A stretch of 64,000 bases of DNA. It comes from Nitrososphaerota archaeon. GTDB taxonomy: Archaea > Thermoproteota > Nitrososphaeria > Nitrososphaerales > Gagatemarchaeaceae. Below are positions 27,718 to 35,819 of this stretch, one piece after another. Each line of letters begins with the position of its first letter. The stretch's first letter is position 1. Under the pieces are notes generated by a model that was not told where the DNA came from, did not search any database, and saw only the letters and a list, made by a program, of their open reading frames with translations. The stretch spans positions 198,723-262,722 of the forward strand of contig JAPCJH010000002.1 of assembly GCA_027887045.1 (NCBI GenBank), given 5' to 3'. The position numbers were made by a program, and so were the translations under genes.

Positions 27718-28200
27718 CTACGCTATCTTCGCGTCCCATTTGCCTTCTTGGATCTGCTTCATGAGTTCGCGCGGGTCGGTCCCCTCAACCTTCACTCCCA
27801 TGCTGACGCAGCTTCCGACGACCTCTTTCACCGCGGACTTCAGGGATTTGGCGTAGGACCCAGCCAACTTATTCTTCGCGATGGCGACGACCTTATCGAA
27901 CGCGATGTCTCCCACAAAGTCGACGTTTGGCTTGGCCGAACCCTTCTCGACTCCGGCTTCCTTGGCTATGAGGGCTGACGAGGTCGGTAGGCCCACCGTG
28001 ACGTCGAACTGCTTGGTCTCGGGGTCAACTTCGACCTTCACTGGAACCCTCATTCCCTTGAAACCGGCGGTCGTTTCGTTGATCTTGTTGACTATGGCGA
28101 GAACATTCACCCCTAAGGGGCCCAGGGCGGGGCCAAGCGGAGGACCTGCGGATGCCTCGCCCCCAGTCACTAGGATCGAAATAATCTTCTTGTCAGCCAT
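27718..28200 (-). CDS. rpl11: ribosomal protein L11
   Basis: Binds the GTPase-associated centre of 23S rRNA. The N-terminal GGEASAGPPLGPALGPLGVN is the classic L11 signature, and the C-terminal rRNA-binding domain includes GSCVSMGVKVEGTDP. It starts seven bases after the Spt5 gene stop, in the conserved order secE-spt5-rpl11. Confidence 0.95.
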   Translation of the reverse strand: MADKKIISILVTGGEASAGPPLGPALGPLGVNVLAIVNKINETTAGFKGMRVPVKVEVDPETKQFDVTVGLPTSSALIAKEAGVEKGSAKPNVDFVGDIAFDKVVAIAKNKLAGSYAKSLKSAVKEVVGSCVSMGVKVEGTDPRELMKQIQEGKWDAKIA

Positions 28201-28206
28201 ATAGAA

Positions 28207-28707
28207 TCACTCCTTGGCTTCTGTCTTGGCTTTCTCGACTATCTTGAGATAAGCGCCGTCGACCGTGACCGGGAGCTGATAGGGGGTGTCCAGGAGCACG
28301 ACGGTGACCTCGTTCTTGGTGTGCTCGACACGGGTTATCTTCGCCCTCATGGTCTTGAACGGGCCCGCAACGATTTCAACGATGTCGTTTTCGTTGAGCT
28401 CGGCGACCATCGATTTGGTCACCAAGAACTTCTCAATGTCCTGATACTGCATCATGCCGGGTATCTTGCTCCTCACGTGCTTGAAACCCTGGATACTCTC
28501 GTCTACGACCTGGGAATTCGGAGCTTCGAAAAGAACGTAACCCTTCCACGTGTCCAGAGCCAGAATCGAGTAGATTGGCTTCTTCTTCTGGATCGCCCGA
28601 TTCGCGACGAATGTGGCGACCGTCCGCTCCTGACCTCCGGTGGTCTTAACGGGGAAGATGGAGCTGCTCCTTTCCTGGGTCGTGCTCGTCGTGCTCGTGT
28701 CTGACAT
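28207..28707 (-). CDS. spt5: transcription elongation factor Spt5 (NusG)
   Basis: Binds RNA polymerase across the cleft with Spt4 to raise processivity. An N-terminal NGN domain (about residues 24-105; TVATFVANRAIQKKKPIYSI) is followed by a KOW domain (NENDIVEIVAGPFKTMRAKI). A Ser/Thr-rich leader of about 20 residues precedes the NGN domain. Position directly after secE and before rpl11 is the ancient conserved order. Confidence 0.92.
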   Translation of the reverse strand: MSDTSTTSTTQERSSSIFPVKTTGGQERTVATFVANRAIQKKKPIYSILALDTWKGYVLFEAPNSQVVDESIQGFKHVRSKIPGMMQYQDIEKFLVTKSMVAELNENDIVEIVAGPFKTMRAKITRVEHTKNEVTVVLLDTPYQLPVTVDGAYLKIVEKAKTEAKE

Positions 28708-28760
28708 GTCTCTAAATTGGCCCTAGCGATTTGGTTCTTATAGCTTTGGCGTCGCTTTCG

Positions 28761-28937
28761 CTAACCGAAAACCGACGGAAGCGCCGCAGAAATGAATTTT
28801 ATGATGAATCCTATGAAACCTATCACGGCGACACCCAGCGCCACGAGCTTCAGATAGAGCATGAACTCGGTCCTGTCGCTCTTCTTAGAGAGCCTGAATA
28901 CCGCCATCATCGCACGAAGCATATCACGAACGCCCAT
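28761..28937 (-). CDS. secE: protein translocase subunit SecE (Sec61 gamma)
   Basis: A 58-residue single-pass subunit of the Sec translocon. The amphipathic N-terminal helix (VFRLSKKSDRTEFMLYLK) precedes one membrane helix (LVALGVAVIGFIGFIIKF). ATG 28937 gives the normal size; the frame further upstream runs into the promoter. It begins the secE-spt5-rpl11 unit. Confidence 0.83.
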   Translation of the reverse strand: MGVRDMLRAMMAVFRLSKKSDRTEFMLYLKLVALGVAVIGFIGFIIKFISAALPSVFG

Positions 28938-28973
28938 CGAAAGAACTTCTCTGTGACGAATGAGAGATGCCTT

Positions 28974-28981
28974 CTTTATAT
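28974..28981. promoter_or_regulatory. shared TATA region between secE and dtdA
   Basis: TTTATAT on the plus strand (28975-28981) and ATATAAAG on the minus strand. It lies about 50 bases before dtdA ATG 29026 and about 37 before secE ATG 28937, so one nearly symmetric box could serve both divergent genes. Confidence 0.45.
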
Positions 28982-29025
28982 GGATTCGCAATCTCAGAGG
29001 TCAAAAGGTTCGATATTCCATCGAA

Positions 29026-29853
29026 ATGATGCCCCAAGGCTCTCCAACCAAAGTGCTCGTCTCATCGCTCAAAGACCCAGCATCCAGAAACATAGCGAGG
29101 GCGCTGATCGAGAAGCATGGATTCAATTCCACAGGGGTGTCGCTCAAGGGGAATCCTGTCTATCAGAAAGATTCGTTCCTTCTGGCGAGCTTCGAGGAAG
29201 AGATTGTCCGTCCTCCTGATCTCGATGCGTACTTCAATCCCCTGGCCTACATGTTCCTTTCAAGGCACGTAGCAGACTCTGGGATCCCTTCTCTCACCGC
29301 CCACACGACAGGGAACTTCTCGAAGGAAGCGAAGTTCGGCGGGAACCCGAGAGAGATAGGAAGGGTCAATCCAGACCTGCTGAAGAACTACATGATCTCG
29401 CTTGCGAAGAGGCGAGAAATTGTGGGAGGATATCAGGTGACAATTGAAGCCACGCACCACGGTCCGACGTCCCTTTTGAGGCCTCTACTCTTCGTTGAGA
29501 TTGGTTCTTCTGAGAAGAATTGGGACGACCCCGTGGCCGGAGAAGTCGTCGCCGATGCCGTCATGGATAGTCTGACAACGGCGAGGTCTTGGGACAAAGT
29601 GGGAATCGGGTTCGGAGGTACACATTACTCAGAAAAGTTCAACGACCTTCTGATAGAAGGGGATGTGGCGCTGGCGGCTGTTGTTCCCAGATACGCGCTG
29701 GAACTCTTCGACCCTGAAATGCTCGGTCAGGTAATTCAAAAGTCCACGAAACCAGTGAGGTATGCGGTGCTCGATTGGAAGGGCCTGAGCAACCACAAGG
29801 ATAAGGTCAATAAGCTCTGCGAGCAGTTCGGTCTGGAGATGATCCGGGTTTGA
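29026..29853 (+). CDS. dtdA: D-aminoacyl-tRNA deacylase, archaeal/plant type
   Basis: Hydrolyses D-amino acids mischarged on tRNA. Recognised by TIEATHHGPTS, SSEKNWDDP and GFGGTHYSEKFNDLL, the histidine-bearing signatures of the DtdA/GEK1 family. ATG 29026 (or 29029) is chosen because it follows the TATA box at a plausible distance and precedes VLVSSLKDPASRNIA, the usual N-terminus. Its TGA overlaps the TTG start of the DNA alkyltransferase, so the two are coupled. Confidence 0.88.
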   Translation: MMPQGSPTKVLVSSLKDPASRNIARALIEKHGFNSTGVSLKGNPVYQKDSFLLASFEEEIVRPPDLDAYFNPLAYMFLSRHVADSGIPSLTAHTTGNFSKEAKFGGNPREIGRVNPDLLKNYMISLAKRREIVGGYQVTIEATHHGPTSLLRPLLFVEIGSSEKNWDDPVAGEVVADAVMDSLTTARSWDKVGIGFGGTHYSEKFNDLLIEGDVALAAVVPRYALELFDPEMLGQVIQKSTKPVRYAVLDWKGLSNHKDKVNKLCEQFGLEMIRV

Positions 29854-30164
29854 CTCGTCGAAATCTGTCCCAAGAAGTATATGATCTGATTTCGAAGGTC
29901 CCATCGGGGAAGGTGACGACCTACGGCGCCGTGGCCAGGGAGTTGAACGTCCCAAGGGCCCCGAGAGCTGTCGGGGCGATTCTCAGAGCGAACCCCCATC
30001 CGATCAAAGTGCCTTGTCACAGAGTAATCATGTCCAATGGAGAATTGGGAGGGTACGGGGGGAAGAATGGGACCGAACGAAAGGCCGAGTTATTGAAGAA
30101 GGAGGGTGTTCGGGTGAAAGACGGGAGGGTCAACCTCTCGCTTTACTTATTCGACGGCTTCTGA
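29850..30164 (+). CDS. ogt: O6-alkylguanine-DNA alkyltransferase (MGMT-type)
   Basis: Repairs O6-alkylguanine by moving the alkyl group to its own cysteine. The active-site motif VPCHRVI has C56, preceded by the helix-turn-helix RAPRAVGAILRANP with its arginine finger. At 104 residues it consists of the C-terminal domain only. The cysteine is present, so it is not an alkyltransferase-like ATL protein, which would have Trp there. It starts at TTG 29850 inside the dtdA stop region. Confidence 0.87.
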   Translation: MTRRNLSQEVYDLISKVPSGKVTTYGAVARELNVPRAPRAVGAILRANPHPIKVPCHRVIMSNGELGGYGGKNGTERKAELLKKEGVRVKDGRVNLSLYLFDGF

Positions 30165-30205
30165 GACCGAATCGGGAAAAGTAAGTCCCTCCCAACATGT
30201 AACCA

Positions 30206-31111
30206 TCAACAGAAAAGCGATGCAACGAAAGCTTTGGGGTCGAAGGGTTGCATGTCGTCATACTCCTGCCCCACCCCGAGGAACAGGACGGGCTTTCCCG
30301 TCGTGAAAACTATGGACAGAGCAGCCCCACCCTTGGCGTCTGCATCCGCCTTTGTCAAGATGACACCGTCGAATCCGGTGTACTTGCTGAAGAGCTGCGC
30401 TTGGGATACGGCGTCGTTCCCGGTGAGCGAGTCAGCGATGAATATCTTGAAGTCGGGATTCACCACCCTGACGATCTTAGCCATCTCCTCCATCAAGTTC
30501 TGATTCGTTTGCATTCTCCCGGCAGTGTCTATGAGCAGGACGTCCATGTGATGGGCTTTCGCGTATAGGAGCCCATCCCTCCCCACGGCTGCGGGGTCCG
30601 CACCGTATCGCTGGGAAATGACCTTCATAGCTACCCGATTGCCGTGCTCGGAGAGCTGTTCAATCGCACCAGGGCGATGGGTGTCCCCTGCAGCGCTGAC
30701 TACTGAGACACCAGATTTCTTGAGCATGTTTGCGAATTTAGCTATGGTCGTCGTCTTCCCGCTCCCGTTGATTCCCAAGAAGAGAATTGTGAACGGCTCG
30801 CCCGATTTGTTTTTCTCCTTGATCTTGGATAGGATGTCGACGGTTCCAGCTCTGTCGAAGATTTCTTGGAGAGCGTCTTGAAGCTTCTCGGTGACGAGGG
30901 CAGAGACGTCTTTGGACCGCTCGACGGAACTCCCGACGAGCGCGGTTTTCACCTGCTCGACCAGCTTTTCCGTGACCTCTTGAGCGACGTCACTCTCGAG
31001 CAGCGAAAGCTGCAATTCGTACAAGAGCTCATCGAGCTCCTTTGGCGATAGCTTCCTTTCGCTCGCTACTTTCGAGATAGACGAAAAGGCCTCCTTCAGC
31101 TTTTCGAACAA
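30206..31111 (-). CDS. ftsY: signal recognition particle receptor FtsY
   Basis: The GTPase that docks SRP-ribosome complexes at the membrane. The G1 motif is GINGSGKTTTIAKFA, G3 is DTAGRMQTN and G4 is TKADADAKGGAA. The N domain (residues 1-100) is present, but there is almost no acidic A domain, as is common in archaea. TTG 31111 follows the prefoldin stop by one base, so it is the last gene of the ribosomal run. Confidence 0.94.
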   Translation of the reverse strand: MFEKLKEAFSSISKVASERKLSPKELDELLYELQLSLLESDVAQEVTEKLVEQVKTALVGSSVERSKDVSALVTEKLQDALQEIFDRAGTVDILSKIKEKNKSGEPFTILFLGINGSGKTTTIAKFANMLKKSGVSVVSAAGDTHRPGAIEQLSEHGNRVAMKVISQRYGADPAAVGRDGLLYAKAHHMDVLLIDTAGRMQTNQNLMEEMAKIVRVVNPDFKIFIADSLTGNDAVSQAQLFSKYTGFDGVILTKADADAKGGAALSIVFTTGKPVLFLGVGQEYDDMQPFDPKAFVASLFC

Positions 31112-31112
31112 A

Positions 31113-31574
31113 CTAATTCTTCTGTGGCGGGCGGGTGATCATAGACTGAAGGGCTTGCCTGTCCAAATCGAGTCTCTCCGCAATCTGGTTCCTCTGAGAC
31201 AGTATCGCGACAATCGATTTTTCTATCTCTTTGACCCTTTCCTCGAGGAACGCTGTCGCCTCCTCCCTCGTCTTCTCTATCACAAGGTTCGCGCCGACGT
31301 TTACGAGAACGCGGCTTACGTCTGGCGGAGGAGACCTGACGAGGGCACCCCCTCCAACGGGGATAAGGACCTCTTCTGGTTTCGAATCTGACAGGGTCTT
31401 AATCGCCTCAAGCGCGGATCTTCCTTCGATAAGTGCTCTTTCGAGAAGGTTTTGCCTGACCGAGAGCTCGTTGTAAGTCCCTTCGAGCATCCTTATCTCA
31501 ACGACGACTGAGTTTACCCTCTCTTCCTCTGATTGTTGCGAGCTCAATTTGTTTTGTCTACCTCTCTCCGGCAA
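31113..31574 (-). CDS. pfdA: prefoldin alpha subunit
   Basis: A 153-residue chaperone subunit with two long coiled-coil helices joined by a beta-hairpin region (EEVLIPVGGGALVRSPP and DVSRVLVNVGANLVIEKT), matching prefoldin alpha. It holds unfolded proteins for transfer to the thermosome. It is 10 bases downstream of the aIF6 stop; many archaea have the LX (L18a) gene here, which is missing. Confidence 0.87.
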   Translation of the reverse strand: MPERGRQNKLSSQQSEEERVNSVVVEIRMLEGTYNELSVRQNLLERALIEGRSALEAIKTLSDSKPEEVLIPVGGGALVRSPPPDVSRVLVNVGANLVIEKTREEATAFLEERVKEIEKSIVAILSQRNQIAERLDLDRQALQSMITRPPQKN

Positions 31575-31583
31575 TCGATAACC

Positions 31584-32249
31584 TCAGACTTTCAGGGCCC
31601 GAGTAATAAATACGAGTTCGGGACCCGTCGTTTGGTTTCCAGCTATAGCGTTCCTCGAATTTGCAACTAAGCCCGAAGACACGTATGGAATCCCCCCGTT
31701 CACGGAAGTAGGGTAGGCCTCAACCCCCAGAAATGCCCCGATCTTCGAGGATTCTTCCTCGTCAAGCTTTGGATACACCGCGGCCCCAGCGTTCGTCGCC
31801 ACGATGAGGGACCCGACCTGATAATATTCCTGGATTGCCATCATCTCGACCTCCGCACCTAGGACGTCCCGCACTTGTACTGTGGATTTGGAATCCAGAA
31901 TGGGGGAGACGATGGCGCGCTTGTCGTTTGTCGCGATAAGGTTCCCGAGAGCCGTGAACTTGGAGTCAAGGCGGTCGATGCGCAAACCAGTCCCCTGCGC
32001 AATCTCTCTCATCTCCTCAGGCTCTGCGAGGTGTGACACCAGTATGCCGTTGTTGTTCATCACTGCGAGCGGTCCCAGGAGCCGAGAGCCAGCGATGGAA
32101 GCTTGGACGACAACTACCTGGAGGTCCTCCTCGAGCTTTTCGCACTTGCTCGGCGCGAGCCCCTTCGGGACGAGCAGGTTCTTGTCGTTCCCCCTCATGA
32201 AAATACCAATGTTAGGACTCCTATAGATGTCCAGCAGGTGAAGACTCAT
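31584..32249 (-). CDS. eif6: translation initiation factor aIF6
   Basis: Binds the 50S subunit and prevents premature association with 30S. It starts at ATG 32249 and has the pentein-type repeat architecture (VQASIAGSRLLGPLAVMNNNGILV; NAGAAVYPKL; GIPYVSSGLVAN). Length 221 residues is normal. Translationally close to rpl31e upstream. Confidence 0.94.
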   Translation of the reverse strand: MSLHLLDIYRSPNIGIFMRGNDKNLLVPKGLAPSKCEKLEEDLQVVVVQASIAGSRLLGPLAVMNNNGILVSHLAEPEEMREIAQGTGLRIDRLDSKFTALGNLIATNDKRAIVSPILDSKSTVQVRDVLGAEVEMMAIQEYYQVGSLIVATNAGAAVYPKLDEEESSKIGAFLGVEAYPTSVNGGIPYVSSGLVANSRNAIAGNQTTGPELVFITRALKV

Positions 32250-32267
32250 TTGAGCGGACACTATTTG

Positions 32268-32540
32268 CTAGGTTTCGGGGGGAAGTCTTATCGACACGAT
32301 GCCGTCTTCGTCGCGTTCCATCTCCAGCTTTATCCTCCGCGGAGGGTTTTTGATTCCCCTCTTCCATATCGTCTCGTTGAGTGATTCGTCGATCTTTACT
32401 TCCTTGGCCTTCATATGCCTCTCGGCGAATTCCTTCATTATCCTGACCGCGACCTTCGCCCTCCTGTACGGCGGCGCTTCGAATGCCGACCTGAGAGGGA
32501 CGGTATACGTTCGCGTCAAGGGCTCCACCTTTTCAGACAA
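32268..32540 (-). CDS. rpl31e: ribosomal protein L31e
   Basis: A 90-residue large-subunit protein near the peptide exit tunnel. Recognised by TRTYTVPLRSAF, APPYRRAKVAVRIMKEF and NETIWKRGIKNPPRRIKL. Part of the conserved rps19e-PDCD5-rpl39e-rpl31e-eif6 run on the minus strand, with only five bases to rpl39e. Confidence 0.92.
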   Translation of the reverse strand: MSEKVEPLTRTYTVPLRSAFEAPPYRRAKVAVRIMKEFAERHMKAKEVKIDESLNETIWKRGIKNPPRRIKLEMERDEDGIVSIRLPPET

Positions 32541-32545
32541 CTACA

Positions 32546-32731
32546 TCACTTGAGCCCTAGCTTCCTTCGTCTCCAGTTCCTCTGTTTGGGGTTGGACCTG
32601 ACCTGCCTGTTTGTCTTGACGATCACCCACGTAGGGACGGACTTGGCGCGTCGTGTCGCCTTCAAGAGCCTGTTCTTCTTGGAAGTGTATTTCGCGCTTC
32701 CCTGCGACGTCCCCCTTCTATAATTGCCCAA
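32546..32731 (-). CDS. rpl39e: ribosomal protein L39e
   Basis: A very basic 61-residue protein lining the exit tunnel. The core [19 protein letters not shown] and the C-terminal [15 protein letters not shown] are the family's signatures. It is slightly longer than usual because of a 12-residue Gly/Ser-rich N-terminal extension. A shorter internal start is not available as ATG. Confidence 0.9.
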   Translation of the reverse strand: MGNYRRGTSQGSAKYTSKKNRLLKATRRAKSVPTWVIVKTNRQVRSNPKQRNWRRRKLGLK

Positions 32732-32732
32732 A

Positions 32733-32933
32733 CTAGATGCGCCTTATCGTGAAGTCCCGCTTCTTTTCCTGTACTGAAGAAAGCATCTGCTTGAGCTGAT
32801 CATCGTCGATTATCTTCTTGAGCCTCCCTGCCGACGCGATCTGGATAATATACTCCTCGATTGCGTTGGCGATTTCTGGCTTGACCATGCGGACGTTCGC
32901 GAGTCTCTGCCTTGCTTCGGAAGTCAAGGTCAT
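32733..32933 (-). CDS. PDCD5/TFAR19-like DNA-binding protein
   Basis: Carries the family core [20 protein letters not shown] and ends KRDFTIRRI. From the first ATG (32933) it would have only 66 residues and lack the N-terminal helix. The frame remains open upstream and codes [12 protein letters not shown] just before that ATG, which matches the family's N-terminal helix. No ATG, GTG or TTG exists between an in-frame stop near 33077 and 32933. ACG 33005, CTG 33017 or ACG 33032 would restore a 90-99-residue protein. PDCD5-like proteins bind DNA or chaperonins; the archaeal role is unclear. Confidence 0.78.
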   Translation of the reverse strand: MTLTSEARQRLANVRMVKPEIANAIEEYIIQIASAGRLKKIIDDDQLKQMLSSVQEKKRDFTIRRI

Positions 32934-33024
32934 CCGCAGGACGCTTTCGCGGGCTGCCCTTTGTTCCGCTTGATCTTTCTCGGAAGCCTTTCCCTGATTG
33001 CCCGTCGATGCAGACAGTTTTCCT

Positions 33025-33477
33025 TCACCCGTACCTGGCGAGACCAGGATTCTGCTGGGTCAGGTTCTTGAAGATGTCCCTGCTCAGACCGTCCAGCAGA
33101 GCAGTCCCTTTGGGCGTGAGTACCCGCCCCTTCGGCGTCTTTGCGACGAGCTCGGCCTGCTCGAGCTGCTTCAAGATTTTCCTGATTGCTGAGCTTCCTG
33201 AGTCCCGGTGGTGCTTGTAGGAGTAACCCGTCGTCTTGGCGCCTCCGTAGGAGATCTGGAATTCGCTCAGTCCGAGCGGCCCGTGCAGGTAGAGCTTTCT
33301 CAGGATTGAAGCGGCGCGCGCGTACCACCAGCTGGCCTCGTGGGGCGGACGCTCCGCGTGCGACCCTGTCTTCACGATGCTTGCCCAGCCCGGCACCTCC
33401 ATGGTGGGGAGCGTCTTCACCTTCTCGGTGAGCGCGCTCAATAGTTCTCTTGCGGGGACATCGTATGCGTTAACCAT
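33025..33477 (-). CDS. rps19e: ribosomal protein S19e
   Basis: A 150-residue small-subunit protein with the family signatures PHEASWWYARAASILRKLY, GPLGLSEFQISYGG and GSSAIRKILKQLEQ. It is the first gene of the rps19e-to-ftsY run on the minus strand. Its 3' end overlaps the probable upstream start region of the PDCD5-like gene. Confidence 0.94.
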   Translation of the reverse strand: MVNAYDVPARELLSALTEKVKTLPTMEVPGWASIVKTGSHAERPPHEASWWYARAASILRKLYLHGPLGLSEFQISYGGAKTTGYSYKHHRDSGSSAIRKILKQLEQAELVAKTPKGRVLTPKGTALLDGLSRDIFKNLTQQNPGLARYG

Positions 33478-33618
33478 GATCAGTTGCCTTTTCTTTGATT
33501 TTTCAGACCATCAGCTCTGGATATTTAAGCTGACGGTTGTTTTTTCTGGGCTGTGTTACCTCTGCGTCGGACGAAGCCTCTGAGTGAAGTTGTTGCCCTC
33601 AGTCGGATGAGGAGGTTA

Positions 33619-33672
33619 GAGTAAGACCAATCCGAGCCGTCGCGCTTGGTTAGACCACGGCTCCTCTTACTC
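33619..33672. ncRNA. candidate structured RNA or terminator hairpin
   Basis: Two nested 7-bp perfect stems: GAGTAAG (33619-33625) with CTTACTC (33666-33672), and GAGCCGT (33634-33640) with ACGGCTC (33657-33663). The internal loop is asymmetric (8 and 2 bases) and the apex has 16 bases. It lies in a gene-poor gap; it could be a small RNA or a 3' structure of the small minus-strand frame next to it. Confidence 0.3.
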
Positions 33673-33867
33673 GGCTTCCAACCGTGGAAGCTGTTGCGCG
33701 GCCTCCTGGCCCTCCGCCTTGGTCTTTCTCGGGACGTCGACCGTTGGCGCGTCATTCTCGTAGAAAGCCTTGACGATGTGTTGCGGGTCGAAACTTAGTA
33801 CGCGTAGTATGTGCTTAAGGTAACCTAATCTTCCGCGCGACGAGTCTTGGACGAATTCCGCGCACAA
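33667..33867 (-). CDS. possible small hypothetical protein
   Basis: A 66-residue frame from TTG 33867 with mixed, protein-like composition and a Glu-rich C-terminus. A TTATATAC box lies about 45 bases upstream on this strand. No homology recognised; the gap between rps19e and the DoxX gene otherwise has no gene. Confidence 0.3.
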   Translation of the reverse strand: MCAEFVQDSSRGRLGYLKHILRVLSFDPQHIVKAFYENDAPTVDVPRKTKAEGQEAAQQLPRLEAE

Positions 33868-33989
33868 CCCTGTAGACTCGGTGATACCTAGTTGCTACAG
33901 AAATACTACTAAGTATATAACATTGACTGGCCTTCCTAATGGCCGTAATAGAAGATGCGGTCTGAAAAGCAAGCGGGAAAAGATGTTAG

Positions 33990-34415
33990 ATGTCAGGACT
34001 TTTAGGGGTCCTTAACCCGTATAGTCCAGAGCTCCTCCTCATACTGAGGCTCGGCGTCGGGGCGGGCCTGGCACTCCATGGATACCCGAAGGCAAAGGGA
34101 GGACGAGTTCAGGCTGGCCAGTGGATGAAGAGCATGGGAATTCCACCAATCACAGCTGACCTAGTCACGATCCTCGAGTTCATTGGAGGCATCTTCCTCA
34201 TCCTCGGCTTGCTGACGCCTGTCGTCGGTCTCTTCTTCGTCCTGCAGTTTGGCTCAATTATCTGGATGAAAAAGTCGAAGATGCAGGCGAGCTTCATCAG
34301 CATGGAGCAGGGCAAGCCGACGTACGAAATTGACGCGGTCTATCTTTTGCTGGCGCTGGTATTCCTGGTGCTCGGAGCCGGACCCTACTCGTTGGACAAG
34401 CTTCTGGGACTCTAG
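33990..34415 (+). CDS. DoxX-family membrane protein
   Basis: A 141-residue protein with four membrane helices. The first carries LLILRLGVGAGLALHGYPKA and the second the glutamate-bearing LEFIGGIFLILGLLTPVVGL, both typical of DoxX/DoxD-like proteins. Some members belong to thiosulfate:quinone oxidoreductase, but most are uncharacterised. A TATA-like AGTATATAAC at 33912-33921 may serve this gene and the divergent small frame. Confidence 0.82.
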   Translation: MSGLLGVLNPYSPELLLILRLGVGAGLALHGYPKAKGGRVQAGQWMKSMGIPPITADLVTILEFIGGIFLILGLLTPVVGLFFVLQFGSIIWMKKSKMQASFISMEQGKPTYEIDAVYLLLALVFLVLGAGPYSLDKLLGL

Positions 34416-34481
34416 CCCAGGGGCGGGGCATGCAGCGTCTGACTTGTTTTTCTGCCGAGCACCTGCTCTGAGCCCGCCAAT

Positions 34482-34679
34482 TCATTGGCTCTTTGAGACA
34501 GAGAACCTCTTCGCGCAATCGCCACATCCGAACTGTATCCTGGCATCGCCGTTTGAGCGATGCCAAGAGCTGACGTAACTCACTTTGCCAGAGCAGCAGA
34601 AGGCACAGACCGCGTGGGTTGAGTGCGTTCTACCGCAACTGCTATCTTTCCCAACACAGATGAAGGATACTTCCGTCAA
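34482..34679 (-). CDS. small zinc-ribbon protein
   Basis: A 65-residue frame with CxxC pairs C25/C28 (CAFC) and C52/C55 (CGDC), plus extra cysteines in the N-terminal part (SSCGRTHSTHAVC). The pair spacing fits a zinc ribbon. It sits between the DoxX gene and the RNase P gene; no family assigned. Confidence 0.42.
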   Translation of the reverse strand: MTEVSFICVGKDSSCGRTHSTHAVCAFCCSGKVSYVSSWHRSNGDARIQFGCGDCAKRFSVSKSQ

Positions 34680-34755
34680 CTCGTATTTGCCACGGGGTGC
34701 GGTTCACATAAAGGTTGCAGGAAAACGACTCCAAGTTACAAGAACCGTTTTCTGG

Positions 34756-35070
34756 TCATCCGAGGACCCGACGATTCACGTATCCGCATCTAAGACAGGT
34801 CAGACGTAGAGTCTTGTCCTTGCCACTGCCGATCCTGACCCTCGCGTTGACCCCGGGGACGATTAGCTTCTTGCAGCCATGGCAGTAGAACCGCCTGAGG
34901 TCCCAGCCGAACCTGACGTTGAACCGGAGCATGACCTTCCTCGCCAGCTCGGCCTGTTCTTCGGCCTGGCGTAGATTCTTCCCGGCTCGAGAAGTGGCAA
35001 GCGCAAGAATCCTTCGAGAAACTTCAGCGGCCTCTGCCTTCGGTTTGCGCTTCCTACGCACGCGAGGCAA
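34756..35070 (-). CDS. rnp4: RNase P protein component 4 (Rpp21/Rpr2)
   Basis: A 104-residue zinc-ribbon subunit of RNase P that helps mature tRNA 5' ends. Zinc ligands are C63, C66, C92 and C95 (CHGCKK and CLRCGY), following two helices with ATSRAGKNLRQAEEQAELAR. A very basic N-terminus fits RNA binding. It is divergent from nep1 with a short shared intergenic region. Confidence 0.88.
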   Translation of the reverse strand: MPRVRRKRKPKAEAAEVSRRILALATSRAGKNLRQAEEQAELARKVMLRFNVRFGWDLRRFYCHGCKKLIVPGVNARVRIGSGKDKTLRLTCLRCGYVNRRVLG

Positions 35071-35117
35071 GCTGACGCGAAAGGAAATAACCGTACCTGA
35101 GTGAAGAGGCTTCGTTG

Positions 35118-35783
35118 ATGCTCAACCTTGTGCTCGCCGAGTCGGCACTGGAACTTATCCCAGGAGAAATCAGATCCCATCCCGCAATCGTGAATGACTC
35201 GAAGCGTAGAGGGAAGAGTCCTTCTGAGATCCTATTGGATCGGAGCCTCCATCACGCGGCTATGTTGAAACTAAAGGACGGTCACAAGCGCGGGCGTCCG
35301 GACTTGGTGCACTCTGCCCTCCTTAGCATAACGTGCAGCCCAGTGTTTCTCGATGGGGAAGTGAAGCTTTACGTCCATACTTTCGGAGACGTGGTTCTTG
35401 ATCTGAAAGAAGGGACCCGGCTCCCGAAAAGTTACGATAGATTCAGAAACCTGATGGAGAAGAGCCTGGCCGAGAGGGCTTCGGGTGATCTGATTCGCGT
35501 CTACGGCAAGTCGGTCGTAGACCTATTCAAGTCTGTGATAAGGCCAAGTAACGTCGTTGCGCTTTCGATCGAGGGCAAGTTCATAGACCCAAGGGATCTT
35601 GCCAGAGAACTGGTGAATTCTCGCAATCCGGCTCTCGTCATCGGAGGCTTTCCGCACGGGCACTTCGACCAGTCTACAATAAAACCAGCTGACGAAATCG
35701 TGAGAATCCACGAAAGGTCGCTCGATGCCCACGTCGTCGCGTCCAGAATGATTTATGAAGTAGAAAGAGCGACGCAGACTTAG
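35118..35783 (+). CDS. nep1: rRNA pseudouridine methyltransferase Nep1 (Emg1)
   Basis: A SPOUT-class enzyme that methylates pseudouridine in helix 35 of 16S rRNA and helps 30S assembly. Recognised by RRGKSPSEILLDRSLHH, KRGRPDLVHSALL and the knotted C-terminal part with VIGGFPHGHF. ATG 35118 is used; a TTG three bases earlier is also in frame. The tRNA-Gly gene begins 37 bases after the stop. Confidence 0.9.
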   Translation: MLNLVLAESALELIPGEIRSHPAIVNDSKRRGKSPSEILLDRSLHHAAMLKLKDGHKRGRPDLVHSALLSITCSPVFLDGEVKLYVHTFGDVVLDLKEGTRLPKSYDRFRNLMEKSLAERASGDLIRVYGKSVVDLFKSVIRPSNVVALSIEGKFIDPRDLARELVNSRNPALVIGGFPHGHFDQSTIKPADEIVRIHERSLDAHVVASRMIYEVERATQT

Positions 35784-35819
35784 AACGGATAATTAGTCGG
35801 TTCAAGTCGGATTGCTAGT

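Noticed and set aside
35115-35783. CRISPR array or cas genes to support the casposon reading
   Set aside because: No regularly spaced repeats and no Cas-like protein were found anywhere in the window.
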